From: Corella eumyota
Taxonomy: Eukaryota > Chordata > Ascidiacea > Phlebobranchia > Corellidae
DNA: 64,000 nt
NCBI GenBank assembly: GCA_963082875.1
Contig: OY720100.1
Span: forward strand, 806,001 to 870,000
Direction of reading: 5' to 3'
The first letter of the stretch is position 1; each line of letters opens with the position of its first letter. The notes under the pieces were generated by a model. That model saw only the letters and a list, made by a program, of their open reading frames with translations, was not told the origin of the DNA and searched no databases. Below are positions 46,811 to 59,100 of the stretch, piece by piece. The translations under genes were made by a program, and so were the position numbers.

Positions 46811-47226
46811 TTAGGTTCGCAACGAAGAGTCATTTAAGGGGTTTAGCAATGTGCGGGTTTCGTCGGTCTCATCCTCTGAAGGTGGAAACTGATTAAAACT
46901 AACCCCATTGTCTTTCTTGTGTTGCAAATTATCTTTGTCCTGTTCGGGTTGTTCGGATTGAACGGTTGCCTCATCCGGTTTAGGATCAGAATTTAAAGTG
47001 CCATGGGGTTTATCTTGGTTCTTGTTTTCTGCTGGGTTTTCACTGGAGGAATTTGAGTTTAAACTTTCTTGACTCGTATCAGGTGCATTTTGACTAGAAA
47101 CAACACTTCCCTTGCTGGTTGATTTTGAAAGGGATTTTGAATTTTGCTTGTTTGACCAATATACAAAGACCCCAAACATTATAAAAAAAACTATAACAAC
47201 CGCTACTAATGAATAAATTGCTACCA
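46811..47226 (-). pseudogene. Out-of-frame membrane helix and tail of BCMA-like copy B
   Basis: An open frame of about 138 codons in a different phase from the copy B ectodomain. It encodes a clear membrane helix (VAIYSLVAVVIVFFIMFGVF) and a hydrophilic tail alignable with copy C: SKSTSKGSVVSSQNAPDTSQ against STSKKSVASSRDDYSPDTSK, and NQFPPSEDETDETR against MQIQPTEDTTGEK. It has no leader or start of its own, so it is read only if the frame is restored by sequence correction, polymorphism or frameshifting. The tail keeps TSQE and PEQDKD, both resembling TRAF-binding motifs. Confidence 0.6.
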
Positions 47227-47586
47227 CAAGTTATCTAAGTTGTATTGCCAGCTTGTGTAGGTACTAGGGCATTGTCTTTGACATCCAGTCGGATCTGAAC
47301 GGCACAAAGTGATACAACTTTCACAAATCTTGCTAAGCTTAGAGTAGAACTCGTTTTTACCACATTGTTTGATCTTGTTTTCTAAATTATCGTTGTAATT
47401 TAGAATTCCTGTTTTCACTAATTCATAAACTTCGCTTCTTGACATTTTAGTCGATTTGAAGTTGACTAATGCTTTCCTTATCTCAGTGCTGGTTTCATTA
47501 ATGTTATTTTGACAGCTTACATAGCCAATTGATGAGGTTAGAAACCAAGTAACAACTAATAAACACGTTAAATATCGCATTGTCAT
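47221..47586 (-). CDS. BCMA/TACI-like ectodomain gene, copy B, ending before the membrane segment
   Basis: 121-codon frame: signal peptide (MTMRYLTCLLVVTWFLTSSI), helix (SEVYELVKTGILNYND), six-cysteine module CGKNEFYSKLSKICESC to CQRQC with spacing 12-2-3-6-3, and the shared CPSTYTSWQYNLD juxtamembrane motif. It stops (TAG) two residues later. Copies A and C continue there for about ten residues into a membrane helix. In copy B the helix and tail follow immediately in a different frame (next entry), with roughly ten codons missing at the junction. No intron could fit between them. So it is either a soluble, decoy-like receptor made by truncation, a decaying copy, or a sequence error at one position. 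The intact cysteine module argues that the ectodomain is still under selection or that the change is recent. Confidence 0.6.
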   Translation of the reverse strand: MTMRYLTCLLVVTWFLTSSIGYVSCQNNINETSTEIRKALVNFKSTKMSRSEVYELVKTGILNYNDNLENKIKQCGKNEFYSKLSKICESCITLCRSDPTGCQRQCPSTYTSWQYNLDNLW

Positions 47587-47708
47587 ATATTATATATTTG
47601 TTGCGTAATTTAAAAACTTAAAAATCACAATAACAAAATGGTTAATATATTTTGTGCTTCTAGCAAGATAAAGCATAAAAACGGGGATTACCCTATAAAT
47701 AATCTCGG

Positions 47709-47718
47709 GGGAAACCCC
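47709..47718. promoter_or_regulatory. NF-kB consensus upstream of BCMA-like copy B
   Basis: GGGAAACCCC, inside the near-palindrome CGGGGGAAACCCCG, fits GGGRNWYYCC and lies about 123-132 bp upstream of the copy B start. Confidence 0.45.
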
Positions 47719-47917
47719 GCATATTTTTCCATTCATAACTTTTAAACACCGCAATATTACATGATAGTGATGTAATGTGCTAATTCTAACAGGTGATAAT
47801 AACATTATATTTATTGAATTACTATTTATTGAATCACTTGAAATTTAATTTGAGCGTGTTTGAAATAATTTCAAGATCGGTCCCGAATCGCAAAAGAGCG
47901 CTAATTTCAAATCCTGA

Positions 47918-48356
47918 TATAAGCTCAGTTTACATGCGATTTTTGAACTGTGTTGGGATTCGCTTACTAAGTTGTTTCTTGTGGCTTAAGCTGTATTAGA
48001 TAATTTAATAATGTGTAAAAATACAACAAAGCCGTGTTATCTACATTAGCCAACTGTCTGTCTGGCTGTTTGATTTTGGCAGACAAACAAAATAAAATGA
48101 TGTTTTATGAACATTTTTGCAAACTAAAAGTACATAGACTTAAACTTGTAAGCTTAAATGTAATACTGAGTCGCTGGCCAAAAAAACAAATATTAGTTTT
48201 AGAACCGTGTTTGAGTTTCAAAACCACCTCTCCTAAGCGTATTTGAAAAAGCGATTTCAAACACGGTTCGCCTTTTTCTCGCGTAGCGAAAACGAGAGAA
48301 CCGAACTCCAACAGGGTTTGTAACACGGTTTAAGCGCCCATGTAAACAGGCTTATA
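47918..48356. mobile_element. Foldback/MITE-like element
   Basis: About 440 bp bounded by imperfect terminal inverted repeats: TATAAGCTCAGTTTACATG on the left and TATAAGCCTGTTTACATG read inward from the right. Inside, a second inverted repeat (GAACCGTGTTTGA arms at about 48202-48270). No coding frame resembling a transposase. The family is not recognised. A SINE abuts the right end. Confidence 0.6.
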
Positions 48357-48540
48357 GAGTAACATTAGTTACCCCGGCCCAGTCTCGAGTTGCCTTTAAC
48401 AGTTTGGGATATTATAAATTATAATTGCCCGATAATTAAACTGCTGATTAAGTATTGGCTCAGCAGGAGTTCATGCCGTTTATAGCGCCTTACTCAGGGG
48501 CGCTACAGCATGAAATCAGTGGGGATTGAACTACAGATCA
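48357..48540 (-). repeat. SINE between BCMA-like copies B and C
   Basis: Reverse copy abutting the foldback element at 47918-48356. Confidence 0.8.
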
Positions 48541-48962
48541 GTGGGATTGAATATATATAAGATGGGCATAACATCTGATTTTAACTAAACATTTATTTCT
48601 TATTTTTTGTTAATTTTTAATAAATTTTTGGGCTCTGACTTGTTGACATTAAATTATAAACATCATAAGTTTATTTTTATTTTAATATATACTCAGAAAA
48701 ACAAGGCGCATAACAACAAAAATACAAACCAAAAATAAAACTCTTAAAGAGTGTAATTCAATCACTTATATACTATATACAACAATCATTTTCGCATTAA
48801 AAAACCTGGTTTTGAAATAGGTGTTTGGCAATTAACAAGTAACATCAAAGCATAGTTTAAACAAGGTATTAGATGTAATCTGTACATTTAATCCAACAAA
48901 AGTTTTAAAAAAAAAGAAACTTGTTTAACAAAATATACATATGTACACTAATATTTATAGTG

Positions 48963-49784
48963 TTATTTATTATGCAACAAATGGTCGCTAGCAGAGTTTA
49001 TTGGATAATATTTTTCACCGGTTGTGTCTTCTGTGGGTTGGATCTGCATTAACTTGCTCTCTTTATCTTTCTCGTATTGCAAATTATGCTCGTCTTGTTT
49101 TGGTTGTTGAGATTTAATTGTGGTTTCGTTTGATTCGGGAACAGAATTCGATGGCCCAGGTTGTTCATTTTGGTTCTTGTTCCCGTTTTCTTCGGTTTTT
49201 TCATTACTAGAACTTGAATGTAAGCTTTCTTTACTTGTATCGGGGCTGTAATCGTCTCGGCTGGACGCCACACTTTTCTTACTGGTAGATGGCGTTAGCG
49301 AGTTGTTTATTTTATAACAACAAAAGAAGTACAAAGCAAAAATGAAACCTAGCACTAATAACGCCGCTACACCACAAACAAGCGCTATAATTACAGTGTC
49401 CTTTTCTTTTAGAGCGTCAATAGTGTTCCATACCTTATCTAGATCGTAGTGCCAGTTTGTGTAAGTACTAGGACACCTTCTTTGACATTCAGCTGGGTTT
49501 GAACGGCACAAAGTAATACAACTCTCACAAACTGTACTTTCAGCGTAGTATTCGTTCACACCACATTTTTGAGCATTTTCTATTAATTCTTCCTTCTTAT
49601 TTTCAAAGGCTATTTTGGCTATGTCATAAATTTCGTTTCTTGAAAACCCCATTTCTGGTTTCGATTCGTTAGATGCTTTTCTGTTCTTTCTTTCTAGGCT
49701 GATTTTATCAGCTTGGCTAGCCGCACAGCTGATGGTCAGTAATAATAACAAAACATTTAACAATAAAGTAGTTGATGAATGCAT
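48963..49784 (-). CDS. BCMA/TACI-like TNF-receptor-family membrane protein, copy C
   Basis: Single exon, 273 aa. Signal peptide MHSSTTLLLNVLLLLLTISC, linker, helix (NEIYDIAKIAFENKKEELIE), module CGVNEYYAESTVCESC to CQRRC (spacing 11-2-3-6-3), CPSTYTNWHYDLD, a short stalk (KVWNTIDALKEKD), a membrane helix (VIIALVCGVAALLVLGFIFA) ending FFCCYK, and a 110-residue Ser/Asn/Glu/Gln-rich tail finishing QIQPTEDTTGEKYY. Closest to copy B through the tail and to A through the ectodomain. It lies between copy B and Yeats2, same strand. As with copy A, membership of the TNF receptor superfamily is inferred from the cysteine pattern; a lineage-specific cysteine-rich receptor is the alternative. Confidence 0.75.
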   Translation of the reverse strand: MHSSTTLLLNVLLLLLTISCAASQADKISLERKNRKASNESKPEMGFSRNEIYDIAKIAFENKKEELIENAQKCGVNEYYAESTVCESCITLCRSNPAECQRRCPSTYTNWHYDLDKVWNTIDALKEKDTVIIALVCGVAALLVLGFIFALYFFCCYKINNSLTPSTSKKSVASSRDDYSPDTSKESLHSSSSNEKTEENGNKNQNEQPGPSNSVPESNETTIKSQQPKQDEHNLQYEKDKESKLMQIQPTEDTTGEKYYPINSASDHLLHNK

Positions 49785-49876
49785 ACTTTTATTCTATGTA
49801 TTGCGTAAAAGTAAACCTAGAATGTTACATCTTTTCCCTTACAAACTGATTTATTTAATCACCTATAATATAACGC

Positions 49877-49887
49877 GGGGAAGTCCC
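49877..49887. promoter_or_regulatory. NF-kB consensus upstream of BCMA-like copy C
   Basis: On the coding strand GGGACTTCCCC, a classical kB sequence, 93-103 bp upstream of the copy C start. Followed by an imperfect inverted AT motif (GGTAATTACC). Confidence 0.45.
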
Positions 49888-50115
49888 AGGGTAATTACCT
49901 GGTAATTATCAAAGGTAGTATAGATTTACAAACAAATTGAATTACATCACTTTCTAAATTTAAATAACAGATTTATTATTCGTTTTATTTAACAATTTTT
50001 ATTCCAATTTCACTACAATTTAATTTCAAAGCTAATTAAAACATTTTTGTTTTATATTTTCAATAACAAATTTTATTCTGTGTATGATTGTATTTCAAAA
50101 ATAAACAAAAACAAT

Positions 50116-53100
50116 TTAATTTTGTGAACCAGTACATTTATCACCAACAATACTCAACAAAGGATTGTTTATAATTGAGTCTGTGACGTCATAAACATTA
50201 ATTAGATCAGGAAGAACTCGCTGAATTTTCTTTGAGCCATCCCGTCTTTAAAAATTTTGAAATAAATTAAATTTATATCAAACTTTAATAAAAATAATGG
50301 TTAACTCGTATTAAAAAAAATCTTTTTTGTATATATTTATTTATCCTTAATGTGGGAAAGTCGAATGGGCGACATAAACATAGAGTAACATCAGTTACTC
50401 CGACCCAGTCTCGAGTTGCCTGTAGCAGTTTAAGATATTACAGATTATAATTGCCGCTGGTTAAGTGCTGGCTCAACAGGAGTTTATACCGTTTATAGCA
50501 CCTTACTTAAGGGCGCTACAGCATGAGATCAGTGGGAATTAAACCCACGACCTCATGTGGTATAACCGAGTGTTTTGACCACTACACCATGCTGCCGAAT
50601 ATCTATTACATAACAAGAAAAAAAATAAAATAAAATACCTAATTAAGGCTGAAGATAGAGCTCCTTTACAAAGATCTTTAGCAAACAATTCAAGCACTTT
50701 ATTTAACATAATTTGATTTAAATAAATGCTCAGATCGTTTGCTATTTGTACTGGTTCTAACTTTATTTCAATCTAAAAACAAATGTTTAAATATTTAAAA
50801 CAGTTTAAGAAATAGAAAAACAGGAATAATGTTTAAATTTTATATAAACCTATGTTTAAGAAATGTGAAAAACTAAACATAATATAGTTAAACTTACAGT
50901 GTAATAACCTAATCTTATATTTAGTAACCTAATTTATAACGAAATATTAATTATTTAACTTTAGTAGAACATAAGTGAACAGTGGTTGAGATACTGTCCT
51001 AAACTTTGGGCTATTAGTTCACCTTTGACTGAAACTATGTGGTAACAGTCAACAATTTTACAAAATATTAATGATTTATAATACTTGGTGCTTTTCTATT
51101 AAATAAAGTACAATTAAATAATTGCTAATGTAGAATGTTGGCCCATACATCAGACTATGAGCCAAAAGGTTTTGAGTTCAAGTCGCACCAATGCCACATT
51201 ATTTACCCTTGAGCCCGGCGTTTACAGTAAGCTTAAACACACCAAAAGGTTTCGGGTTCGAGTCGCACCAATGCCACACTATTCACCCTTAAGCCAGACG
51301 TTTGCAGATAGCTTAAACACATCAAAAGATTTTGGGTTTAAGCCTTACCAATGCCAAATTATTTGCCAATAAACCCGGCCTTTACAGATAGCTTAAACAC
51401 ACCAAAAAGTTTCGGGTTCAATCCGCACCAATGTCACTATGTTTGCCCTTAAGCCTGGCCTTTACAGATAGCTTAAACACGCAACATTAGCAGTTAGCAC
51501 AACCTTTCCCAGTGAAAAACAAAAATCCATCATTTTAAGGTAATATTGAAAATATTTAGAAATGCATGTATAACTTTACCTCTGAAGTGATTTGATCTAT
51601 TGTCTTCACTTCTAAACTCCTCTCTTCAATTCCTCTCACTTTTTCTCCCACTTTCTCCTCCTTAATCCTCCTGGGAGGAGTAATTGAAATAATATCCACA
51701 TCTTCATCTCTATAAAAAATATATAAAATATGACATTAAAGTAAAAGTTAAATTTTATTTTTACAGCACTTTAACTGAATAAAACAAATGCTAAAAAAAC
51801 TTTTAAAAATTAATAGCTTAATTAATATTAGTAAAAAAATCTATAAGGACAACTAAGTGGGGTAACTTAACATCTACGAAGGGCAACTTATATATATATG
51901 TGTTCATATTATAGGCCTACAAAATAAATAAAACTTCTATTTATGGTAAATTATCACTGGCTAATATTAGTTGAGAGTTGTGACCATATTATGACAATTA
52001 AAATGCAAAATGTAAAGCTGGCTATTAGTTAGTATTAAATAATGTATGTTATAAGTTTTAATAAATTACTAACTTAGTCATAACTTGAGTTTTGGTGTTT
52101 AGAATTTGTTGAACAACATTTCCACACGAAGTTAAACTTGGTTGGATGTTCAGATTTAAATTTTTTTCCTCTTTTTCATTTTCATTAACCTCATATTCTG
52201 TTAAAATAATATTTATTTAGTTTGGCATATATTTAGAATTGTACTAAACATTATATATAATTTTTTATTATTATAATGGTAACGTTATCAAAAAATTAGC
52301 AAATACCATAAAATATTGAGTATTTTTTTATGAAATGTTTAGTTTATTGTATTTCAACATTAAGTAAAGATAAAAAAATAAAAGTTTTTAAATGATACAC
52401 CAGGGTGATTCCCCAAGGTGATTCCCCAGGTTAATTTGGCTATTTACTGTTAACTTTCTTATATTGCGCCATAAGTGCTAATGTTTATAATTTAAGTGAC
52501 ATGTTTATTGTCAATTATGACAAATCAGTTTAACTTAAGTTAAAAATATAACTAAAAGATATCACATAAAGTATTTAAAAAAAAATTTAAATCCAAATTT
52601 AAATAAGTATAAATACAAATTTTAAAATATTTAAATTTTGGTTTTATTTTGGATTTGGAAGTGTTATAAAATACCTTTTATTATTGATATAAACATTTAA
52701 AAATAAGTTAAACTGAAAATAAGTTAAAATATTTTATCTTAAAGGTTAACTTACCATCGGTAAATACAGAAAATCCATTTCTTAAACACCAATTTATGAT
52801 AAATCTTTTTGATGGAATGTTTTCAATATTGGTGGATTTTTGTTTCACGTGTTTCAAAACTTTTTGAATTAAACAAGCTCGTTGTAACTAAAATAAATCG
52901 AACAATAAATTGAAAAATAAAATAATTAATTTATAGATGGTAAAAAAGAGTAATTAAAAAATGTCATTATTTTTTTTTTGTTGTATATATATTTTTTCTC
53001 AATGTGGGAAGGTCGATTCACGACCTTAAAATAGAGTAACATCAGTTACTTCGACCCAGTCTCGATTTGCCTGTGGCAGTTTGGGATTATATAGATTATA

Positions 53101-56100
53101 ATTGCCCGATAATTGTGCTACCAATAATCTAAATTTGTAAATTTATTTTAATTTATTCGAATTTTTACGCATAATAATAAAATTATTAAAAAGAAAACAA
53201 TTTATAGAAAATTAGACTTTAAAATATACCTTAAAAGTTTTAATTTGCAGTTTAACCTAGAGGTAAATCCCCCCTAAAATTTTTAAAGTTATTTTTTTAT
53301 ATTTTTTGTTACCTCAGAAGCTCTTTGCTTGCCTATATTCCATTCCAAGAAAGTTGATTCATCTTTTGCACAGAATGAAAGGTCAACAATGCTCTTTTGT
53401 TTACCAACAAGCGGAATTGATTGTGCAACAAAGGGAAGAACTTCAATCAAATCAGTGACTTTATTTCTCAAAATCCTGTTACCTATAATCTAAACAAATA
53501 AGTAAAAAAAATTAAGAAAAAATTTTAACCCAAAAATTAGTAAATATTTAAAAACTGCCAGCAGGGTCTAATATTTAGAACACTTTTTTACACTACATGA
53601 AATCCTGGGTTCAATCCCCACTACTCTCATCCTGTAGCGCCCTTGAGTAAGGCGCTATAAACGGTATTAACTCCTGCTGAGTCAGCACTTAATCAGCAGT
53701 ATAATAATCGGGCAATAATAATTAAAAATATCCTATACTGTCGAAGTCAAATCGAGACTGGGTCAGAGTAACAAATGTTACTCTATGTTAAGGTCGCGAG
53801 GTAAATCTTACATTGAAGATAAACAATATAAAAAACTCATATGAACCAAAATTTTATGATAAATTAACCTGATAAAATGGCAAATTTTCATTAATTGGAT
53901 TTTTTCTGTCCCACCAAGAATAAAATATTTCTTTATCCTCGACTTTTAAAGATAAATCCACATAATTCTTGATAGCAAGTCCTATAAACATTATTATTAG
54001 AAATATTAAACAAAAAAAAATTTTTACAACAGATTTTAAACATTTATCTATAATTTTACACATACTTTACTGATATATATAAAGTAAAATATTTAAAACA
54101 ATTAAGCTATAAAATGCCTTACCTTTAATATTAGTGTTAGTCGGTGATTTCTTTACTTTTGAAACTGGTTTCAACTTGTCCGTACTTACTAAAGCTAAAT
54201 GTTGTTTGCCCTAAATATATTTAAACTAAATTAAAACAAGATCTACACACTATAACATACAAGTCTAATGTTTAACATAAGTAAAGAAGTGTTCCAAGGT
54301 TTAAACTTTAAGTCTGTTATGTAAATATACACAGCTGGTGAAATTAATAAAAAGAAAGTTAACGTTAAATTTTACAAGTTGTTTGTTTTAATTGTTTATT
54401 ACCTGATCATTGGTGACAGTTGTTAAAACAAATTGTTGTGGGGCTTTCCCTGTTAAAGGATGACATACTTCCACATTTGCTAAAAACAATAAACATTTTT
54501 TAAAAAGGATTTTGATTAAATTTTACTTAAGAATCATCTTTTTATGTTAATTTTTCAACTTTAGCATATAGTAACATCAGTTACTCTGACCCAGTCTCAG
54601 GTTGACTTTAGCAGTTTGGGATATTATAGATTATAATTGCCCGATAATTATGGTTCTGATTAAGTGATGGCCCAGTAGAAGTTTATACTGTTTTTAGCGC
54701 CTTACTAAAGGGCGCTACAGCATGTGACCAGGAAAAATCAAACACATGACCTCATGTAGTAAAGATGAGTGTTCTGACCACTACCCAACGTTGCTACTGG
54801 TTTAGTTTGTTAGAGGATCATACAGTACATGTAATTCAAAACTTTAAAAATAGGCCTATTAAAAATTTATTACGTGTTGGTTTCTCTAGCTTGATTTGCA
54901 TTGGTCGATTCTTATTGACTCCTGCACCAATCAGAGCGCTTTGTAAAGCTTTAAGCGACATCATTTGTTGTTTTGATAACTGGGGACTTTCAACAGATTG
55001 CTAGAATATTCAAAATAATCAGTAAACCAAATGTTTTAAAGATTTATTCCACCATTGCAATATCAGTTACAAATACAACGTTTTTCGATTATTTATCCTC
55101 GATGTGGGAAGGTCAAATGCCCGACCTAAACATAGAGTAACATTTGTTACCCTGACCCAGTCTCGAGTTGCCTGTGGCAGTTTGGGATATTATTAATTAT
55201 AGTTACCTGATAATTAATCTGCTGATTAAGTGTTGGCTTGGCAGAAATTCATACCATCTATAGCGCCTTACTCAAGCAGTAGGGATCAAACCCTGGGCCT
55301 CATGTACTAAACATCAAATTTAACTTTTACCTCATTTTGTTCAGTGGAAATATGTTTGATTGGATTTGCATCACTCACTAAAACCAATCCCTGCTTTGTG
55401 TTCTTTAAAACATAAGATTTCTGCTTCTTTGTTTCACCTTGTGATGTCATAACTGCACTCTGTGACATCACATTCGCCCCAGATGACCCCATTTTAAGAT
55501 AAACTTCTTTATTTGGCGTGGGATTTTTGTTGGGCACAGTTAAAGTAATTTTTCCGGGTTGTTTTGGGGTTGTGGGTTTGAGTACAGACAAAGCAGGGAA
55601 CACGGTCGTTGTGTTTTGTTGAGGTTTCATTAAACTTGAAATCGGAATCGCTATTTTTGAAGTTACAGCTTTTCTTCCACTTTTGTTCTCGATTTTCCGC
55701 TGTTTTTCTGGCAGAATAACATCTCCCATTGTGGCCGATCGCTTTTTCCCGACAATTGTTGTGTTTTTTACACCACCAGGAGGCGATATAACAACAGTTC
55801 GCTTTAACGATGATGTCATTGGTGGTGATGTCATCACCGATTTCGATCGAGGTCGAATCACGACGACTTGTTGTCCGACTTTGCTTCCCATGCTGACAGT
55901 TTTACCAACGGTCGACTGTTGTTGTTTTTGAGTTGAAACATAAATCACCTTTCCACCTTGGATTGGAGATTTGAGTAAATATCCATCAGCTGATGTGGAT
56001 CGTGGCCTCTGATTGGCTGGGACTGGGTTTGATTGACAGGGGGCGGGACTTAAAATGATGCACTTTCTTGAAGGTGAGGTGGGGATGACGAAACTAGAAT

Positions 56101-59100
56101 TTGTCGGAGAATTTAAAATAGTTTCGTTGTTTTTTGATTTATTTTCAACACCAACATTTTGATCTAAATTAATGGTTAAATTAACAACCGGTGTCTTATC
56201 AACATTTTGATTGACAGGTGATGTTTGAGTGACAGGTAAAACTTTAATAACATTTTGATTGACAGGTGAAGTTTGATTGACAGCAGGGATTTGGTTGATG
56301 GGTAGTGTTTGATTGATAGGTAAGGTTTGATTGACAGATGAAGTATTAATTATTCCTTGAGGTTCATTAACATCGTTTTCCTTTTTAATTTTTATATTGG
56401 TTGACTCACAAACTGGATCAATTTTTGGTTTAATTTCTTTAACTTTATCATCCACAACAGTTTGGTTCCCATTATCGTTGACTTCTTTTTTAGGAGATAA
56501 AGTTTCCTTAAAACAAAATTATAAATTACTAATGTAAAACATTTTTGTATATATCTTTATCTTCAATGTGGGAAGGTCATCTTTATGACTTAAACATAGA
56601 GTAACATTTGTTACCGACCCAGTCTCAAGTTGACTTTGGTAGTTTGGGATATTATACATTATAATTGCCTGATAATTAAACTGCTGATTAAGCGCTCGCT
56701 TAGCAAAAGTTTGTACCGATTTAATCGCCTTACTCAAGGGCTACAGCATGAGAGCAGTGGGAATCAAACCCAGGACCTCATGTAGCGAAAACTATAAATT
56801 TTAAATTATTTTTATTAGTGAACTAAAAAAAACAAAATTTTAAATCAAAAATTTCACTTAATTATTACCTGATTTTTTTCTTTATCTGTGACATCATTAA
56901 CCACATTTTCTGGAACGTGACAACTATCGCCTCTCCTTCTCCGTCGTTTCTTGTCACCAGGAGGTGCTAGACTTTCTTCAACTTCCATGCTGTTGTCATA
57001 GTTACCTTTGTCTTCTTGGCTTCCATGCAACTCAGTTACTTAACAAAATAAATTTCAAAAAATTAAAATTTAAAATTTGATTAATTAGTTAAAAATAAAT
57101 TACAAAAAAGAAAAAAATTTAAAATTTAAAATTTACCTTCTTTTTCAACAGGCTTATTTTTTTCAGAATTTGAATCTGTTTCCATTTTCTTTTCAACATT
57201 TTTTTGTTGATCAACATCTGGTTGTTGATTATCAACTTGTTGATTGAAGTCAGTGTTGTCGAGCAAGCTGTCGACGCGAAGCCCAATTGTTGATCGATCC
57301 AATTCAACGTCACAAACTGTTTCAGCTCCCAAGGTTTGTAGACCAGTGTACGTTCTAAAACAAAAAGTTAAAATTTTTTTAGACTATTGTTTTTTTTTAC
57401 CACAAATCTACATTTTTCATTTTAACTTTTTAAATACTTTTTGACAAGATTGGTAAAATGTAAGTCAATTTTTTTTTTGTTAAAAGTTACTTGCAACAAA
57501 TGACAGCTTATATAGCTTAAAAATAAATAAAAAAAGCAAAAAATTTGCAAGTAATTCTGAATGAGGATGTAAATAACAGGAAAATCTCCATCAAATTGGT
57601 ATAAAATCGCCAAAAGCAATTGCTCTGGCTAACATACCAATGATACATTCTTACATTTAAATGTAGTTTTTAAATTGAAACAACTAAAATTAACTAAAAA
57701 ACTAAATTTCATTTGTTAATTTCTCTTCATATAATTATAATCACCTATCCAGTTTCAGGTTGTGTATAATATCAACTCTCCTGTTCCTTGGGTCACAAAA
57801 ATGAAGTTGTATTCTGATAGGGAATTCCCCCCAGCCCCTTCTTGTAAGATGAAATGGGGCCTCAGTGACCTCTACAAGGTCATTGGGTCGATAACTTGGA
57901 TGTAAGAAAAACCAAACCTGTGTGATGTTATAATTATTAAACTATGATGTCATCAACAATTTTTTTAAGTTCGAAAACTTTTTTAAATTTTAAATTTTAT
58001 TAAATTTTTTGGGAAAATTACTTTTCTAACAAAGTGGTCGATCCGGGGTTCAAACTCAGGACCTCTAACATAAACCATCCACTTATGAGTAGCTCTGTCA
58101 TTCCCTTCCCTCTTATCAGGAGAAATATATTTGGAAACATTGCCGACTATGATTCGCTTCTTTACTCTTTGCCGCCCTCTGTAGATGTTTAGTAAAAAAA
58201 TATTTTTAAGTTTAAATTAATTAACACAACTTTTTATTTTTTTTTAATTAGTGAATTTTAATAAATTTTTGAACTTTTTTTTTGTCACAAAATAGTAAAA
58301 ACCCTATTTAAAATTTTGTCACAAAATAGTAAAAACCCTTATTTAAAACTAATTAAATTTAGAATTCCTACCCAAGTTGTAGCAAATCTTCATCTTTAAA
58401 ACTTTCATCAATTTTAGTTTCTTCAGTTTTTGAAATTTCCTCTATTTGGTCAAATTTTTCAACAACTTCCATTGGCTCTGGTTCTACAAATATTAAATAA
58501 TTTGAGATTTTCAAATATTAAAATCAAATAAAAAATAAAAATGGTCATTTAATTTAAAAACAATTTGTTTCTTTTTTTTAAGTTATTTAAAATAGTAGAA
58601 TAAATATCTATTAAACCATCATTATTGTTTTCAATAAGTTCTTCATCTTTTAAGATGGCTTTGTCCTCATTCTCGATGTTTTCAACACTAGGTGGAGCAT
58701 TTTTACTTAAAACTGATGTCACTGCTTTTCGTAAAACATTCTAAAAATTTAAGAATTAAATAAAAATTTTGTTTAAATTTTAATAACAAAAACACATATA
58801 TAGCATTTATATTTTACAATCTCTATTTTTAATTAAAAATTTTTATTTTTTCAAAGTTTTATATGAAAAGTATAACAATAATTATCCATTATTTTAGCAA
58901 ATCAAATATTTAAAAGATTTTACCTGAACTGCTGGATGCTGAGCAGCCCCAACTTCTGCTCCTTTCGATTTATCGATGGCTTTGGTAAAACTTGATGAAT
59001 AATAACTGGCAACAATACAAGCTCGCAATCTATCCAATAAATATCTTGCTTCAGTCATTCGATCAACTATCGTCATCACCTCATTTTCCTGAACATTAAA

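Noticed and set aside
55683-55931. Plus-strand frame of 82 codons
   Set aside because: Antisense to Yeats2 exon 10.
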